A stretch of 64,000 bases of DNA from Dactylosporangium siamense (GTDB lineage Bacteria; Actinomycetota; Actinomycetes; Mycobacteriales; Micromonosporaceae), in NCBI RefSeq assembly GCF_016862795.1, contig NZ_BONQ01000033.1:93467-157466 (forward strand), written 5' to 3'. A model generated the notes under the pieces. That model was given only the letters and a program-made list of their open reading frames with translations. It was not told the origin of the DNA and did not search any database. Of this stretch, positions 1 through 9,700 are shown piece by piece. Positions within the stretch are counted from its first letter, which is position 1. Each line of letters starts with the position of its first letter. Position numbers and translations under genes: made by a program.

Positions 1-591
1 CGGTGGGTGTGGCGCGGCGCCGTCGCCGGCACTCATACCCGCGGTCAGAGTGTCGCCGACATGCGCCAGCAGATTCATTCGGTGGACGCGTCCGATCCGG
101 TGGAAGCAGCAAGCGCACTGCTCAAGCGGGTGCCGCCCACGACCCGGTTCACCGCCACGCTCGACAAGGTGCACTTCAACCAGGCGATCACCAAAATCAA
201 CGTGCTCGGTCTTTGTTCCGTGGAGCCGCGTGAGCCGACGACCGGCAGCCCGGTCGACATCGCCCGACTGCTGGATCACGGCAACCCGTTGCGGCCGATT
301 TTCGACGATGCGGACTCGCCGCTCGCCGCCACGGTGGCCAACCGGGTGATCGTGACCGCCGGCACCGCCGGCGCCCTTCGCCTGGATCTGGCCCGGGCAT
401 CCGAGGAGATCGCCGAAAGCCACCTCCTCGACACCGACGCGCAGCGGCTGCTCACCGCCGGGTCGTCACAGGCGTTCCTCGAGCGTCGCGCCGTGGCGAT
501 AACCCAGGCGATCGAGCAGCACGTCGACCGTATGGCGGAGTGGGGCGCGCGCGACGGCAAATCGGTCTCCGACCTGCTCAGGACCGCGTAG
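1..591 (+). CDS. C-terminal part of a protein, possibly DUF262/GmrSD-like
   Basis: The reading frame is open from the left window edge, so the true start lies outside; about 196 residues are visible. The visible part has no membrane segment. The pattern around residues 110-190 (ANRVIV, then ESHLLD, then FLERRA, then an amphipathic helix ending MAEWGARDGKSVSDLL) resembles the end of DUF262/DUF1524 (GmrSD-type) proteins, where a similar order of NR-I, SHLID and FL-R motifs occurs; this is recalled pattern similarity, not a search result. Its TAG stop directly touches the GTG start of the HipA-like gene, so the two are almost certainly co-translated. It could be a HipB-substituting partner, but no helix-turn-helix is visible in this part. 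Confidence 0.5.
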   Translation, partial: RWVWRGAVAGTHTRGQSVADMRQQIHSVDASDPVEAASALLKRVPPTTRFTATLDKVHFNQAITKINVLGLCSVEPREPTTGSPVDIARLLDHGNPLRPIFDDADSPLAATVANRVIVTAGTAGALRLDLARASEEIAESHLLDTDAQRLLTAGSSQAFLERRAVAITQAIEQHVDRMAEWGARDGKSVSDLLRTA

Positions 592-1794
592 GTGGCGACG
601 ACGGCGGAGGTCCGCCTGCACGGGCGCCGGGTCGGCTTCCTGCGCTTCAACAAGGGCCGCACCGAGTTCGTCTACGAGGACGACCTCGACGCGCCTTCGC
701 ATCAGACGCTCGGACAGATCTTCGAGGACGACCCGAGGGCAGTGCGCAGGGCCTTCACCGGCATCCCGGCCTGGTTCGCCAACCTGCTTCCCGAGGGTGC
801 GCTCCGCAAGCAGATCATCCGCGAGATGGGCGGCGGCAACGTGGGCGACTTCACGTTGCTGCTACGACTCGGCGACTACCTACCGGGCGCGGTGTCGGTC
901 CACGCGGAGTCCGAGCCGGCCGATGACATCGGTCCGGAGCCACCCGCGGAAACGCCGGAGCATCCGCTGCGCCACTCGCTCGCCGGTGTCCAGCTCAAGT
1001 TCTCCATCTCCAGCGACCGGATGACATCTCCGGCGAGCGGCGACGGTGGGTGGTGGATCGTCAAGCTTCCTGATCGCACCTTCCGCGACCTGCCGGCCAA
1101 CGAATACCTGACCATGCGGTGGCTCGCCGCGACGGGTTTCGAAGTGCCAGCCGTCGACCTCGTCCCAGCGACGAACGTGAAGGGCGTCGCGGAAGGGCTG
1201 GCCGACCCGAACGAACTGCTCTACGTCATCGAACGGTTCGACCGGACACCCGCCGGCCGGCTGCACGTCGAGGACTTCGCACAGGTCGCGGACGTCGAGC
1301 CCTTGTTCAAATACGGTGAGCCCGGGCAGTCCTACGACGGTCTCGCCGCAGTCGTGGCCCAGCTCTGCGGCACGGACGGATATCTCGACTTCATCCGGCG
1401 GCTGGCCGCAATGATCGTCGTCGGCAACACGGACGCGCACCTGAAGAACTGGGCGCTGTGCTACCCCGACGGCCGAACGCCGCAGCTCTCCCCTGTCTAC
1501 GACTTCCATTCGCTGACCATCTACAGCCAGTACCGGTGGCAACCCCTCTCGCTGAGCATCAACGGGCAGAAGGCACCGGGCAGCATCACGCTGGACGACT
1601 TCCGAGGCATGGCCGAGAGGATCGGCGAGGACCCGGAGAAGACGGCCCGCATCGTCGCCGAAACCGTCGAGCGAATGCGTGCCGCCTGGACCGGTGAACT
1701 GCTGGAAGAGGCTCGCGGACGGTTCGATCCGCTTGCCCGGCACTACGCGGAGCGGCTGCGCTCGCTGTCGATCAGCACGGGAGTCGCGGGTTGA
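592..1794 (+). CDS. HipA-like serine/threonine kinase (toxin family)
   Basis: This 400-residue protein has the length and layout of HipA kinases. The N-terminal couple domain (about 1-105) carries WFANLLPEGALRKQI, like the NLLPEG segment of HipA. The kinase core follows: GVQLKFS near residue 129, the nucleotide-binding lysine in WWIVKLP near 155, the catalytic loop GNTDAHLKNWAL near 277, and the metal-binding aspartate in VYDFHSL near 302. HipA proteins phosphorylate translation factors or aminoacyl-tRNA synthetases and cause growth arrest; the substrate here is unknown. The GTG start abuts the stop of the upstream gene without a gap. No HipB-type helix-turn-helix gene is present in the visible sequence, which is unusual for the classical operon. 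Confidence 0.85.
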   Translation: MATTAEVRLHGRRVGFLRFNKGRTEFVYEDDLDAPSHQTLGQIFEDDPRAVRRAFTGIPAWFANLLPEGALRKQIIREMGGGNVGDFTLLLRLGDYLPGAVSVHAESEPADDIGPEPPAETPEHPLRHSLAGVQLKFSISSDRMTSPASGDGGWWIVKLPDRTFRDLPANEYLTMRWLAATGFEVPAVDLVPATNVKGVAEGLADPNELLYVIERFDRTPAGRLHVEDFAQVADVEPLFKYGEPGQSYDGLAAVVAQLCGTDGYLDFIRRLAAMIVVGNTDAHLKNWALCYPDGRTPQLSPVYDFHSLTIYSQYRWQPLSLSINGQKAPGSITLDDFRGMAERIGEDPEKTARIVAETVERMRAAWTGELLEEARGRFDPLARHYAERLRSLSISTGVAG

Positions 1795-1831
1795 CGCGTG
1801 CCCCGACGCGTAGCAGCCAGCTCATGCGACG

Positions 1832-2080
1832 TCACGAATCGACACGCACCTCGTCGCGAAGCTGCTCGTCGGTCATCTCACCGACCAGCCACGCGGCGAT
1901 GAAGTGTGACTGCCTGACCGACAGGCCGAACACTTCCCTGGCCGCCAGCGACGCTCTGACGTACCAGATCCCCATTCGCGGATCCTCAGCCCGGGCTTCG
2001 CGAAGAATATGCACAATGTCGCTGCTTTCGGAGAACTTGTCCCGAAAGATCGTCACCCACTGATCGCTGATGTCACGCAC
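1832..2080 (-). CDS. Small hypothetical protein
   Basis: An 82-residue soluble protein of unknown function. The favoured start is the GTG at 2080, preceded by GGGCGGGA; a longer frame to 2146 begins with an arginine-rich stretch that looks non-coding. The sequence has helical character (REARAEDPRMGIWYVRASL, then SHFIAAWLVGEMTDEQLRDE) and ends in an acidic tail. It converges with the HipA-like gene, 37 bases from its stop. I recognise no family. It may be a small regulator or an accessory factor of the region; codon use is somewhat less biased than in the core genes of the window. Confidence 0.5.
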   Translation of the reverse strand: MRDISDQWVTIFRDKFSESSDIVHILREARAEDPRMGIWYVRASLAAREVFGLSVRQSHFIAAWLVGEMTDEQLRDEVRVDS

Positions 2081-2145
2081 GAGTCCCGCCCAAAGAGTGC
2101 AAGCTTGCCGCCCGCCACGACCTCTTCGACGCTCGCGACCGGCCA

Positions 2146-2161
2146 TGTGACCGGGGTCACA
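2146..2161. promoter_or_regulatory. CRP-type palindrome upstream of the DUF998 gene
   Basis: TGTGACCGGGGTCACA fits the Crp/Fnr-family consensus TGTGA-N6-TCACA exactly and lies 76 bases before the DUF998 start codon. A one-mismatch version, TGTGACAGGGGTCAGA, occurs at 14538-14553 in front of the decayed DUF998 copy. The motif match is seen directly; binding by a CRP/GlxR-like protein is inference. Confidence 0.55.
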
Positions 2162-2237
2162 TCAGACGCGATGTCGGATCCGGGGGCCGCCGGTCGAGGC
2201 AGTGGTGCAAGGCCACCACGAGGAAGGGACTCCAGCC

Positions 2238-2933
2238 ATGACCACCACGACGATCCCCGCCGCTGCCACCGCCGCCGCCACCGTCCCGGCGCACATCCGG
2301 GCCAACCGGGTCACCAGGTCGCTGCTCGGCTACGGGGTCCTCGCCGGCCCCTTCTACGTCACCGTCAGCCTCACCCAGGCGCTGACCCGCGACGGCTTCG
2401 ACCTGACCAGGCACGCCTGGAGCCTGCTGGCCAACGGCGAGCACGGCTGGATCCAGGTCACCAACTTCATCCTCACCGGCCTAATGGTGATCGCCGCCGC
2501 GGTCGGCCTGCACCGCGCGCTGCCCGCGGCCCCATGGGCGGGCCGCCTCACCGGGGTCTACGGCGCGGGCATGATCGCCGCGGGCGTCCTGCGCGCCGAC
2601 CCGGCGATGGGCTTCCCCGCCGGCACCCCCGAGGGCCCCGGCACCGTCAGCTGGCACGGCCTCGGCCACCTCACCGCCGGCGGCATCGGGTTCCTGTGCG
2701 TCATCGCGGCGTGCTTCGTCGTCGCCCGGCGCTTCGCCCGCGACGGGCGGAAGGGCTGGGCGGTGTACTCCCGGATCTCCGGCGCGCTGTTCCTCGTCGG
2801 GTTCGCCGGCATCGCCGCACCCGCACTCACCGTCGGCTTCATCGCCGCCGTCATCGTCATCTGGACCTGGCTCGCCGCGGTCTCAATCGACCTGTACCGC
2901 GCCCTGCCCTGCCCGCTGACCGGCACGCCATGA
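2238..2933 (+). CDS. DUF998 family integral membrane protein
   Basis: A 231-residue protein with about six hydrophobic segments, including stretches near residues 25-45, 73-95, 105-120, 150-168, 185-205 and 205-222. The pattern (GPFYVTVSL, DLTRHAWSLL, GWIQVTNFILTG, WHGLGHLTAGG) is typical of DUF998 proteins, which are common in actinobacteria and have no settled function. The ATG at 2238 is chosen because AGGAAGG lies 9-15 bases upstream; an in-frame GTG at 2202 would add 12 residues. A CRP-like palindrome lies upstream and a hairpin follows the stop. A decayed partial copy of this locus lies at 14.53-14.65 kb. Confidence 0.8.
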   Translation: MTTTTIPAAATAAATVPAHIRANRVTRSLLGYGVLAGPFYVTVSLTQALTRDGFDLTRHAWSLLANGEHGWIQVTNFILTGLMVIAAAVGLHRALPAAPWAGRLTGVYGAGMIAAGVLRADPAMGFPAGTPEGPGTVSWHGLGHLTAGGIGFLCVIAACFVVARRFARDGRKGWAVYSRISGALFLVGFAGIAAPALTVGFIAAVIVIWTWLAAVSIDLYRALPCPLTGTP

Positions 2934-2939
2934 CGCGCC

Positions 2940-2963
2940 GGACCGGCTCACCCGAGCCGGTCC
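2940..2963 (+). terminator. Hairpin after the DUF998 gene
   Basis: Perfect 10-base arms GGACCGGCTC / GAGCCGGTCC with a 4-base loop start seven bases after the DUF998 stop codon. No T-tract follows, as is common for terminators in high-GC actinobacteria. Confidence 0.6.
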
Positions 2964-3135
2964 CGCGACAGATCACTGCCAGGCGGTTCGCGTTCGCCGG
3001 GACTTCTTGATCCTGACACGGCACCAACCACCTACGGCCTAGACAAAAGCCAGGGACCAAAGAGCAACTAGAACGTTAAGACTCGCCGACCGAACCGATT
3101 ACCCGAGTCAACAGCAGATTGTCCCCCAAAATCAA

Positions 3136-3693
3136 TCAAGACAACTTGCCAACCTCGTCTGGTATGAGTCGCATTCGATCAGCCCCCAAAATGAGTCCCG
3201 CTCGCTTGGCCGCTTCAAACGCGCTTCGCCCAACTCTAAACTGTCTTTCTGAGACATTTGGACTTAGCGGCCCGTCGAGAAATCCGGCGCGCCGAAGCTT
3301 ATTGGTGGTCTGCTTCATCAATATACTCCAAACTGCGCTCACGAATTCCTGCATTGCAGGATCTACATAATCGTCACGGGATGCTGCCAATCTTCCAGAA
3401 CGTAGCAAATTCCCATCAACGCAGCTCCTGAGCCATTGAATAACAGGGCCAACTTGCGGGCCGTCTATAATACCGTTTTCGCGGACTACCGCTGGCAGCA
3501 CCGCTACAATGGCTGGACTCCAGATAGCAGCCACCGGTCCGCATTTACTGATCGATTCACGAACTGGCGGTGTATCGACACGCTCCCAGCACTCATTGTC
3601 AATGACCACAGCGTCGGGAAACCTGGATTTGATTGCTTCTTCCAAAGCGCGTTCATCTTCCGGCAACAGAAGAACTTCCGCCTGCCTCAACAA
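3136..3693 (-). CDS. Putative immunity protein of the Rhs toxin, low GC
   Basis: A 185-residue soluble protein encoded 98 bases downstream of the Rhs toxin gene on the same strand, the usual place for a cognate immunity gene. The TTG at 3693 has GGAAGGGG nine bases upstream. The base composition is clearly lower in GC than the rest of the window and codons ending in A/T are frequent, a sign of recent transfer that is common for immunity genes. The protein has an acidic N-terminal region (LLLPEDERALEEAI), a WERVDTPP turn and a C-terminal helical part. I recognise no known immunity family. Function is inferred from position only; the protein is presumed cytoplasmic and would bind the toxin tip. 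Confidence 0.55.
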   Translation of the reverse strand: MLRQAEVLLLPEDERALEEAIKSRFPDAVVIDNECWERVDTPPVRESISKCGPVAAIWSPAIVAVLPAVVRENGIIDGPQVGPVIQWLRSCVDGNLLRSGRLAASRDDYVDPAMQEFVSAVWSILMKQTTNKLRRAGFLDGPLSPNVSERQFRVGRSAFEAAKRAGLILGADRMRLIPDEVGKLS

Positions 3694-3791
3694 ATCCGCA
3701 CACCCCTTCCGGCCAGGATCTAGGATCAGTCCAGAATATCATTTCGACGACTGCTGCTACGCTTTACCATCTGAGCGACCCCGAGAAGGAA

Positions 3792-6700
3792 CTATTTCGC
3801 GATCAGCATAATCGGGCCAGTTCCCCAATCCGCGATGTCGATCGCCGCAGCTAGCTCCCGTGTTGTTGGCCTTCCGGTGCGTACATATGTATCGACAGTG
3901 TTGACATAAAAATGAGATCCGTCGGGCAGCCTAAATGTAAGATCAGGAAACCGCAGACCGGGGCCACCCGGATTGCGGACCGCCCGCTCTGGCAGCTTCG
4001 CCCCGGTAGCAGCACTTCTACCTCCCGCAATATGAACCCAACTGGGATTTGCGGCAAGCACATCGTCGCGAACGTCATCGAGCTGGTTGCGCGTGGCCGC
4101 ACTACCACGCCTGCCCGCAGTTCCACTTCCACTTCCAGCTCCAGTTCCAGCTCCCGTTCCAGCTCCACAGGTGCAGGGAACTCCGCCAGAGCAGTTGTGA
4201 ACCAGAACCGACTCGTTGCCGGCGAGCACGTAGTAGGTGTGGATGCTGCCGACGGTGAGGTCGCGCATGGTCCGCGCACCGGTGTGGTTGTGAACGCGCA
4301 GGACCAGGATGGTGTGGTGGTCAGCGGAGCGGAGCCGGTCGCCCGGCGCCAGTTTCGCCGCATCGACCCAGTTCTGGGTGGTGTCGGACCAGAACGGGTG
4401 GTGGGCGGTGGTCTTGAGCTCCTCGGTCTTACCGGCCTCGGTCACGACCGTGACCTCGGTCAGATCCGTGTCGAGGTTGATGTGCAGATCCGTGACGGCC
4501 TGCGTGGTCGTCTCGGACGTGACCGGATCGGTGGCGAGGACCTCATCGCCGACAGCGACGTTCTTGATCGCCTTCTGGGAGCCGTCAGCCATCTGGACAT
4601 GGGTGTCGGGGTCGAAGCTATGAGTACAGCCCTTGCCACCACCGCTGGTCTGGGTCGACGGCTTGCCCGCACCCTTGCCCGCGCCGCCGCCTGACGTTGT
4701 GGTCTGGGTGCTGGGCGTGTTGGCCCCGGTAGTCGGTTCAGCTTCGCCGCGTTTGGCGTTGACGTGTTCGTTGGCCTTGGCGGCGGGTTTACCCTTCGGT
4801 CCTCCCGCCGCACCTTCGCCGGCGGCGGCGGCGCCTCCCCGTGCGGCGGCCTCCTTCTCCAGTCCGGCAGCGATGTCATCGGTGGCGTTGCCGAAAACCT
4901 TCCTGCCCATACTGCGGATGAGGTTCGAAGCCCAGGACAGGAAACTGGCGGCGAGCTCCGCTCCCATGCCCCAGGCGGCACCGATGAAGAAACTCATCAC
5001 GAAGTCGACGCCGTCGAAGTTGCGTTGACCCGCGATGACTTCGGACAGGTACACGGCCGCACTGGAGACCGCGCCGCAGATGGCGGTCTGGAACGGCAGG
5101 AGGAACTGGGCGTAGCTGACCATCGCGGCGACGCAGGACGCGTATGCCAGGCCGCCGATGGCCGTCTTCGCGGCGACGTCCAGGAACTCCAGGAAGATAT
5201 TCTTGGTCTTGGACTGGAGGCCACTGGGGTCGGAGCGGTTGACCGGGTTGTTCTCCGAATACGCGTAGCCGTGCAGCTGCTGCGGGTCGCTGGGGTCGAG
5301 GACCGGGTCGACGCTGATGAACCGGCCGATCTTCGGGTCGTAATCGCGGGCGCCGAGGTGGACCAGGCCGGTCGGGTCGTTGTCGCCGCCGACGAAGCCC
5401 TTCTCGGTCGGCCAGGGTGTCGGCACCGTGCCGCGGGCGCCGCCGAAGGGGGTCTGCCGGCGGATCTTCGCCTGGTTGGTGCCAGCCGTGATCGTGATGT
5501 TGCAGGTGCCCTGCTGATCGGCTGCGGACCAGCTCAGGCCCGTGCGGGTGCGGACCGCGATCGTGCCGGCCGCGTGAGCGTAGTAGCGGGTGCCGCTGGA
5601 CGTGGCGGTTGCCTTGTCGTAGCGGATCTCGGTGGAGCCGAGATAGAGCGTGGTGCCCTTGGCGTCGCGGCGCAGCAGCCGGTTGCCGTCGGCGTCGTAG
5701 AGGAACGTCGTCGTGGTGGTGCCCTCGGTGACCGAGGCGAGGTGTCCCTCCTGGTCCCAGTCGAGGTCCTGCGTGGCGCCCGCCGTGGTGCCGGGCCTGG
5801 TGCGGGTGTTGCCGGCCGCGTCGTAGGTGTAATTCGCGGTGCGGGTGCCGGTGTTGTCGGTGGTGGTCGTCGACTTCAGCGCGTGCGCGTTGGGCTGGCC
5901 GGTGCCTTTTACGGTGTAGTCGACCGTGACGTCGCCGGCCGCGGTGGCGTGCTCGACGGACGTCTTGCGGCTGCCGCTGCGGTCATAGGTGAAGCTGTGC
6001 CAGTAGGGCGCCGGGCCACCCAGCGCCGACGCGCTCGGGTCGGCGGTGCAGGCGTTCGACGACGGGGTCCACGCCTCGGTGATCCGGCCGAGGGTGTCCT
6101 GCCGGTAGCACTGGGTGTCCACGACGCCGCCGGTCGGGGCGTCGCTGGCCTTGATGATGTTGCCGTTGTCGTCGTAGGTGTAGGTCACCTTCGACAGTTC
6201 GTTCGGGGAGACCACGGTGCGGGCGACCTGGCTCTGCTGCAGGCGGCCGGTGTCGGCCTCGTACGTGGAGCTGAGGTAGACGGAGCCGCCGGTGCCGGTG
6301 GTGAGTCTCGTCTGGAGCAGCTGCCCGTACTCCGAGAACGTGGTCGAGTCGACGAGGGTGCTGTTGACGCCGTTGTACCGGGTCCGCAGTTTCGTCGGCA
6401 TGCCGGTGGTCTGGTCGTAGTCGTAGGTGAGGGTCTCCAGCGCGAGGCCGCCGACGACCGGCAGGGTGACCGTGGCCGGCGAACCGTCCATCTTGTAGGT
6501 CGCGCCGGTGGTGTACGTGGCGGCGAGACCCGTCTCCACGCCGGGGATGGTCACGGTGGTGCCGGTGGGCTGGTACTGGTCGTTGTAACCGGTGACCGCG
6601 ACGGTGTATTCGGCGGTGGATCCGGAGGTGTTGTCGTAGCGGGTCGAGGAGGTCAGGTACCCCTTGGCGAGCGTGTCGTAGGTCCAGGAGGCCAGCAGCG

Positions 6701-9700
6701 GGCCGGTCAGCGAGCCGGTCCGGCGTTCCACGACCCGTCCCAGCCCGTCGTACTTGAACGCCAGCGTCTGGTCGAGGGAGTTCTTGACCGTCGCCACCTG
6801 GTTGTCGGCGTTGTACGTCCGCGTGGTCTTGCCGGTGTCCGGGTCGGTGCTGTCGGTGACGCGGCCGCGGATGTCGTAGGTGGTGCTCCAGACGTTGTTC
6901 GCCGGGTCGGTGAGCGTCGCCACGAGGCCCTGACGGTTGTACTTGTAGGTGGTCTTCTCCGGTGTACCGGTCAGCGTCCGGCCGGGCCATTGCCACAGTT
7001 CGGTGGTGCGGCCCTTGATGTCGGTGACGACGGTGTTCGCCGCGCCGCCGACCGGGGGGATGGTGGTGACCCGGTCACCGCCGTACTTCCGGGTGGTGCG
7101 CCACCTCTCCGTCCCGCCCGGCTGGAAGATCGCGGCGACGGGGCGGCCCGCGTCGTCGTACACCTGCCTGCTCTGCTTGAGCACCAGCGCCGCGTTCGCC
7201 GGCGTGTACAGGTCACCGGGAGAGACCGCGGTGCTGTAGTACCCGTCGTAGGAGACCGACGCCCGGCCGGCGGAGTCGTAGAACTGGTCGGTCAGGACGT
7301 ACCCGGTGCCGATCGGCGACGGCGTCTGGGTCTGCCGCTCCCGCAGCAGCGAGTCGTAGAGCTGGTAGGAGGCGACGTAGTTCCCCGCCGGGTTCAGCGA
7401 GCGCGTGGTCACGACCGTCGCGCCGTTCTGGCGGATGGTGTACGCGAACGTCGACGTGGCCCGGTCGGTGACGCCGGGTGCCCACACCTCGGCGGTGCGG
7501 CCGAGCGCGTCGTACGTGACGGTGGTCCGCTTGCCGTTGAGGTCGACGGCCGCGGCGACGGATCCCCACGCCGGGTCGTTCTCGACGCTGGCCGTCTGCT
7601 CCAGCGGGTTGGTCGTGACGATCTTCGTGACCGGGCCGCCGCCGGTGGACTGGTACTCCGTCGTCGTGCGGCGGCCGAGGCCGTCGAACGTCTCGGTCAC
7701 CCGGCCGTGGTCGTCGAGGGTCCACCGGCGGGTGGTCGCGTAGGTCGCGCCGCCGGGCGTCCAGGTGTCGAGGACCTGCTCGGTGGTGACGCCGCCCCTG
7801 GTCGGCGCGGCGCCCCAGCTCTGCTGGTCGAACGCCGACCTGGTGTCGCTGATGACGTCGTCCGCCGTCGCCGGCGATTTGGAGCAGGGCAGCGCGTAGG
7901 TCTCGGTCCGGGAGACCGCGCCGAGCAGCCACGCGGAGGTGTTCCGCGCGTAGGTGAACCTGGTGCAGGTGTCGTCGTCATCGTCGGTGATGTCGCCGAG
8001 GTTCTCCACGGCGGTCGGCAGGCCGTAGTCACCGAAGGTGGTGTTGGTGGTGCTGCGGACGAACCCGCGATTGCCGTCCAGCCCGACCCGCGTCTGCACG
8101 GTGCTGACCCCGACGTAGCGGGCGTCGACCGTGGTGCTGTTGATCGTCCGCGACGCGGTGGGCGCCGACTGCCAGGCGGTGTTGATCGTCGCGCCGACGA
8201 CCTGCATGTCGGCGACGTTGTAGTAGACGTTCTCCCGCAGCATGCCGGCGAACGCCTCGGCGTCGTCGACCGGTCCGTCCTCCGACGAGGTCAACTGCAC
8301 CTGCCGCCGGCCCCCGCCGGGCAGCGGGTCCTCGTCCATGCCGCGGTAGAACTGCGACTCCTGCAGCGTCTGCTCGCCGGGTTTGCCGGTGCGCACCTGG
8401 ACGCGTTCGTAGCCACGCCACTGCGACCACGTCTTGCGGTTCGACGGGATCAGCCCGTCGTCGTCGTCCGCGTGCCAGGCCGGGTCGCCGAGGTACTCAT
8501 AGCTGTGCACGACGTCGTCGCCTGGGCCGCCGGTGGTGTCGTGTTCGACGACGACCTTCACCAGGTACTTGTGGAAGTAGTCCAGCCGGTTCGGCTGGCC
8601 TGGGAACGTGCCGCGCACCGGGTAGCACCGCAGGATGTTGCTCTCCGGGACGCTGGGCACCCGGCTGCCCGCGACGCAGTCCTTGGCGGAGTACTCGATG
8701 GTGATCTCGCCGCCGGACTCGCCACGGACTTTGTTGACCCGCCACCAGTTCATGAGTGGCAGGTTGTCGTTGGTGGCGTCGACCCGGTTCGGCATCTGGA
8801 CGCCGTAGAACACGACCTCGGGCAGGGTGATCGGGGTGGTGCTGGCCAGTCCGGTGTGGGTGATCCCGGCGAGCCACAGCCCGGCGCGGGTGGTGTCGGC
8901 CGGGTCCGGGTACGTGTGCCGCAGCGTCCACTGGTCGACACCGCGGTAGCCGGTGCCGTTCCACACCTGGGTCTTGACCGACGCCAGCCGCTTCGTCGAC
9001 CAGAAGGTGGGCGTGCCGACGTAGCAGGGGCTACCGGTGCACTCCAGGTCCCACGGGGTGTCGTGCCAGTTCTCGCCGTGCGTGCCGCAGTTGGTCTCGC
9101 ACCGGTCGGCGGGGGTCAGCTCGACCTGGAACGGCACGGTGGAGAACTCGCTGCCGGTGCGGGTGCCGTAGTCGACGCGGCGCAGGAAGCTCGACCGCGT
9201 GTAGGAGCCGAGCGCCGTCGCGCTGTTGTGCATCGCGTACTTGCCGGACTCCAGTTCGTACCAGAACGACATGGTGTTGCCGTAGGTGTCCCGGACGTAG
9301 TCCAGGTTCCACCGGTACCCCTGGGTGCAGCTCGACGTGGCGAAGCTGCCGGTGTGGCAGGGTTCATTGGGGTCATTGCCGAAGACGGGCACGGTCTGCA
9401 CCGACTTGGTCTCGCCGCGGGCGGCGGTCCAGCCGGGCAGCCGGTTGAGGCCGAACTGGTACTCGGTGCCGTCGGGCGTGGTGACCAGCCAGTACTCGCC
9501 GTCGCGGGCGCCGTTGACGGCGCCGACCCCCCGCTGCACGCGGGTGCCGTCGTCCTGGCGCAGGTGCCAGTAGCCGTCCGTGCCGTTGTAGATCAGCTCA
9601 CCGGTGTGCCCGGCCATCGACAGGGACGCGTTGTTGGTCTCCCAGCACAGGTCGCCGGACTTCGTGGTGTTGTTGGCACCGGCCGACATGTCGTCACCGC

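Noticed and set aside
4191..4636. Intein inside the Rhs protein
   Set aside because: The HINT motifs end in VLVHNC followed by a linker and toxin tip, with no C-extein continuation of a conserved enzyme; this is a pretoxin HINT domain.
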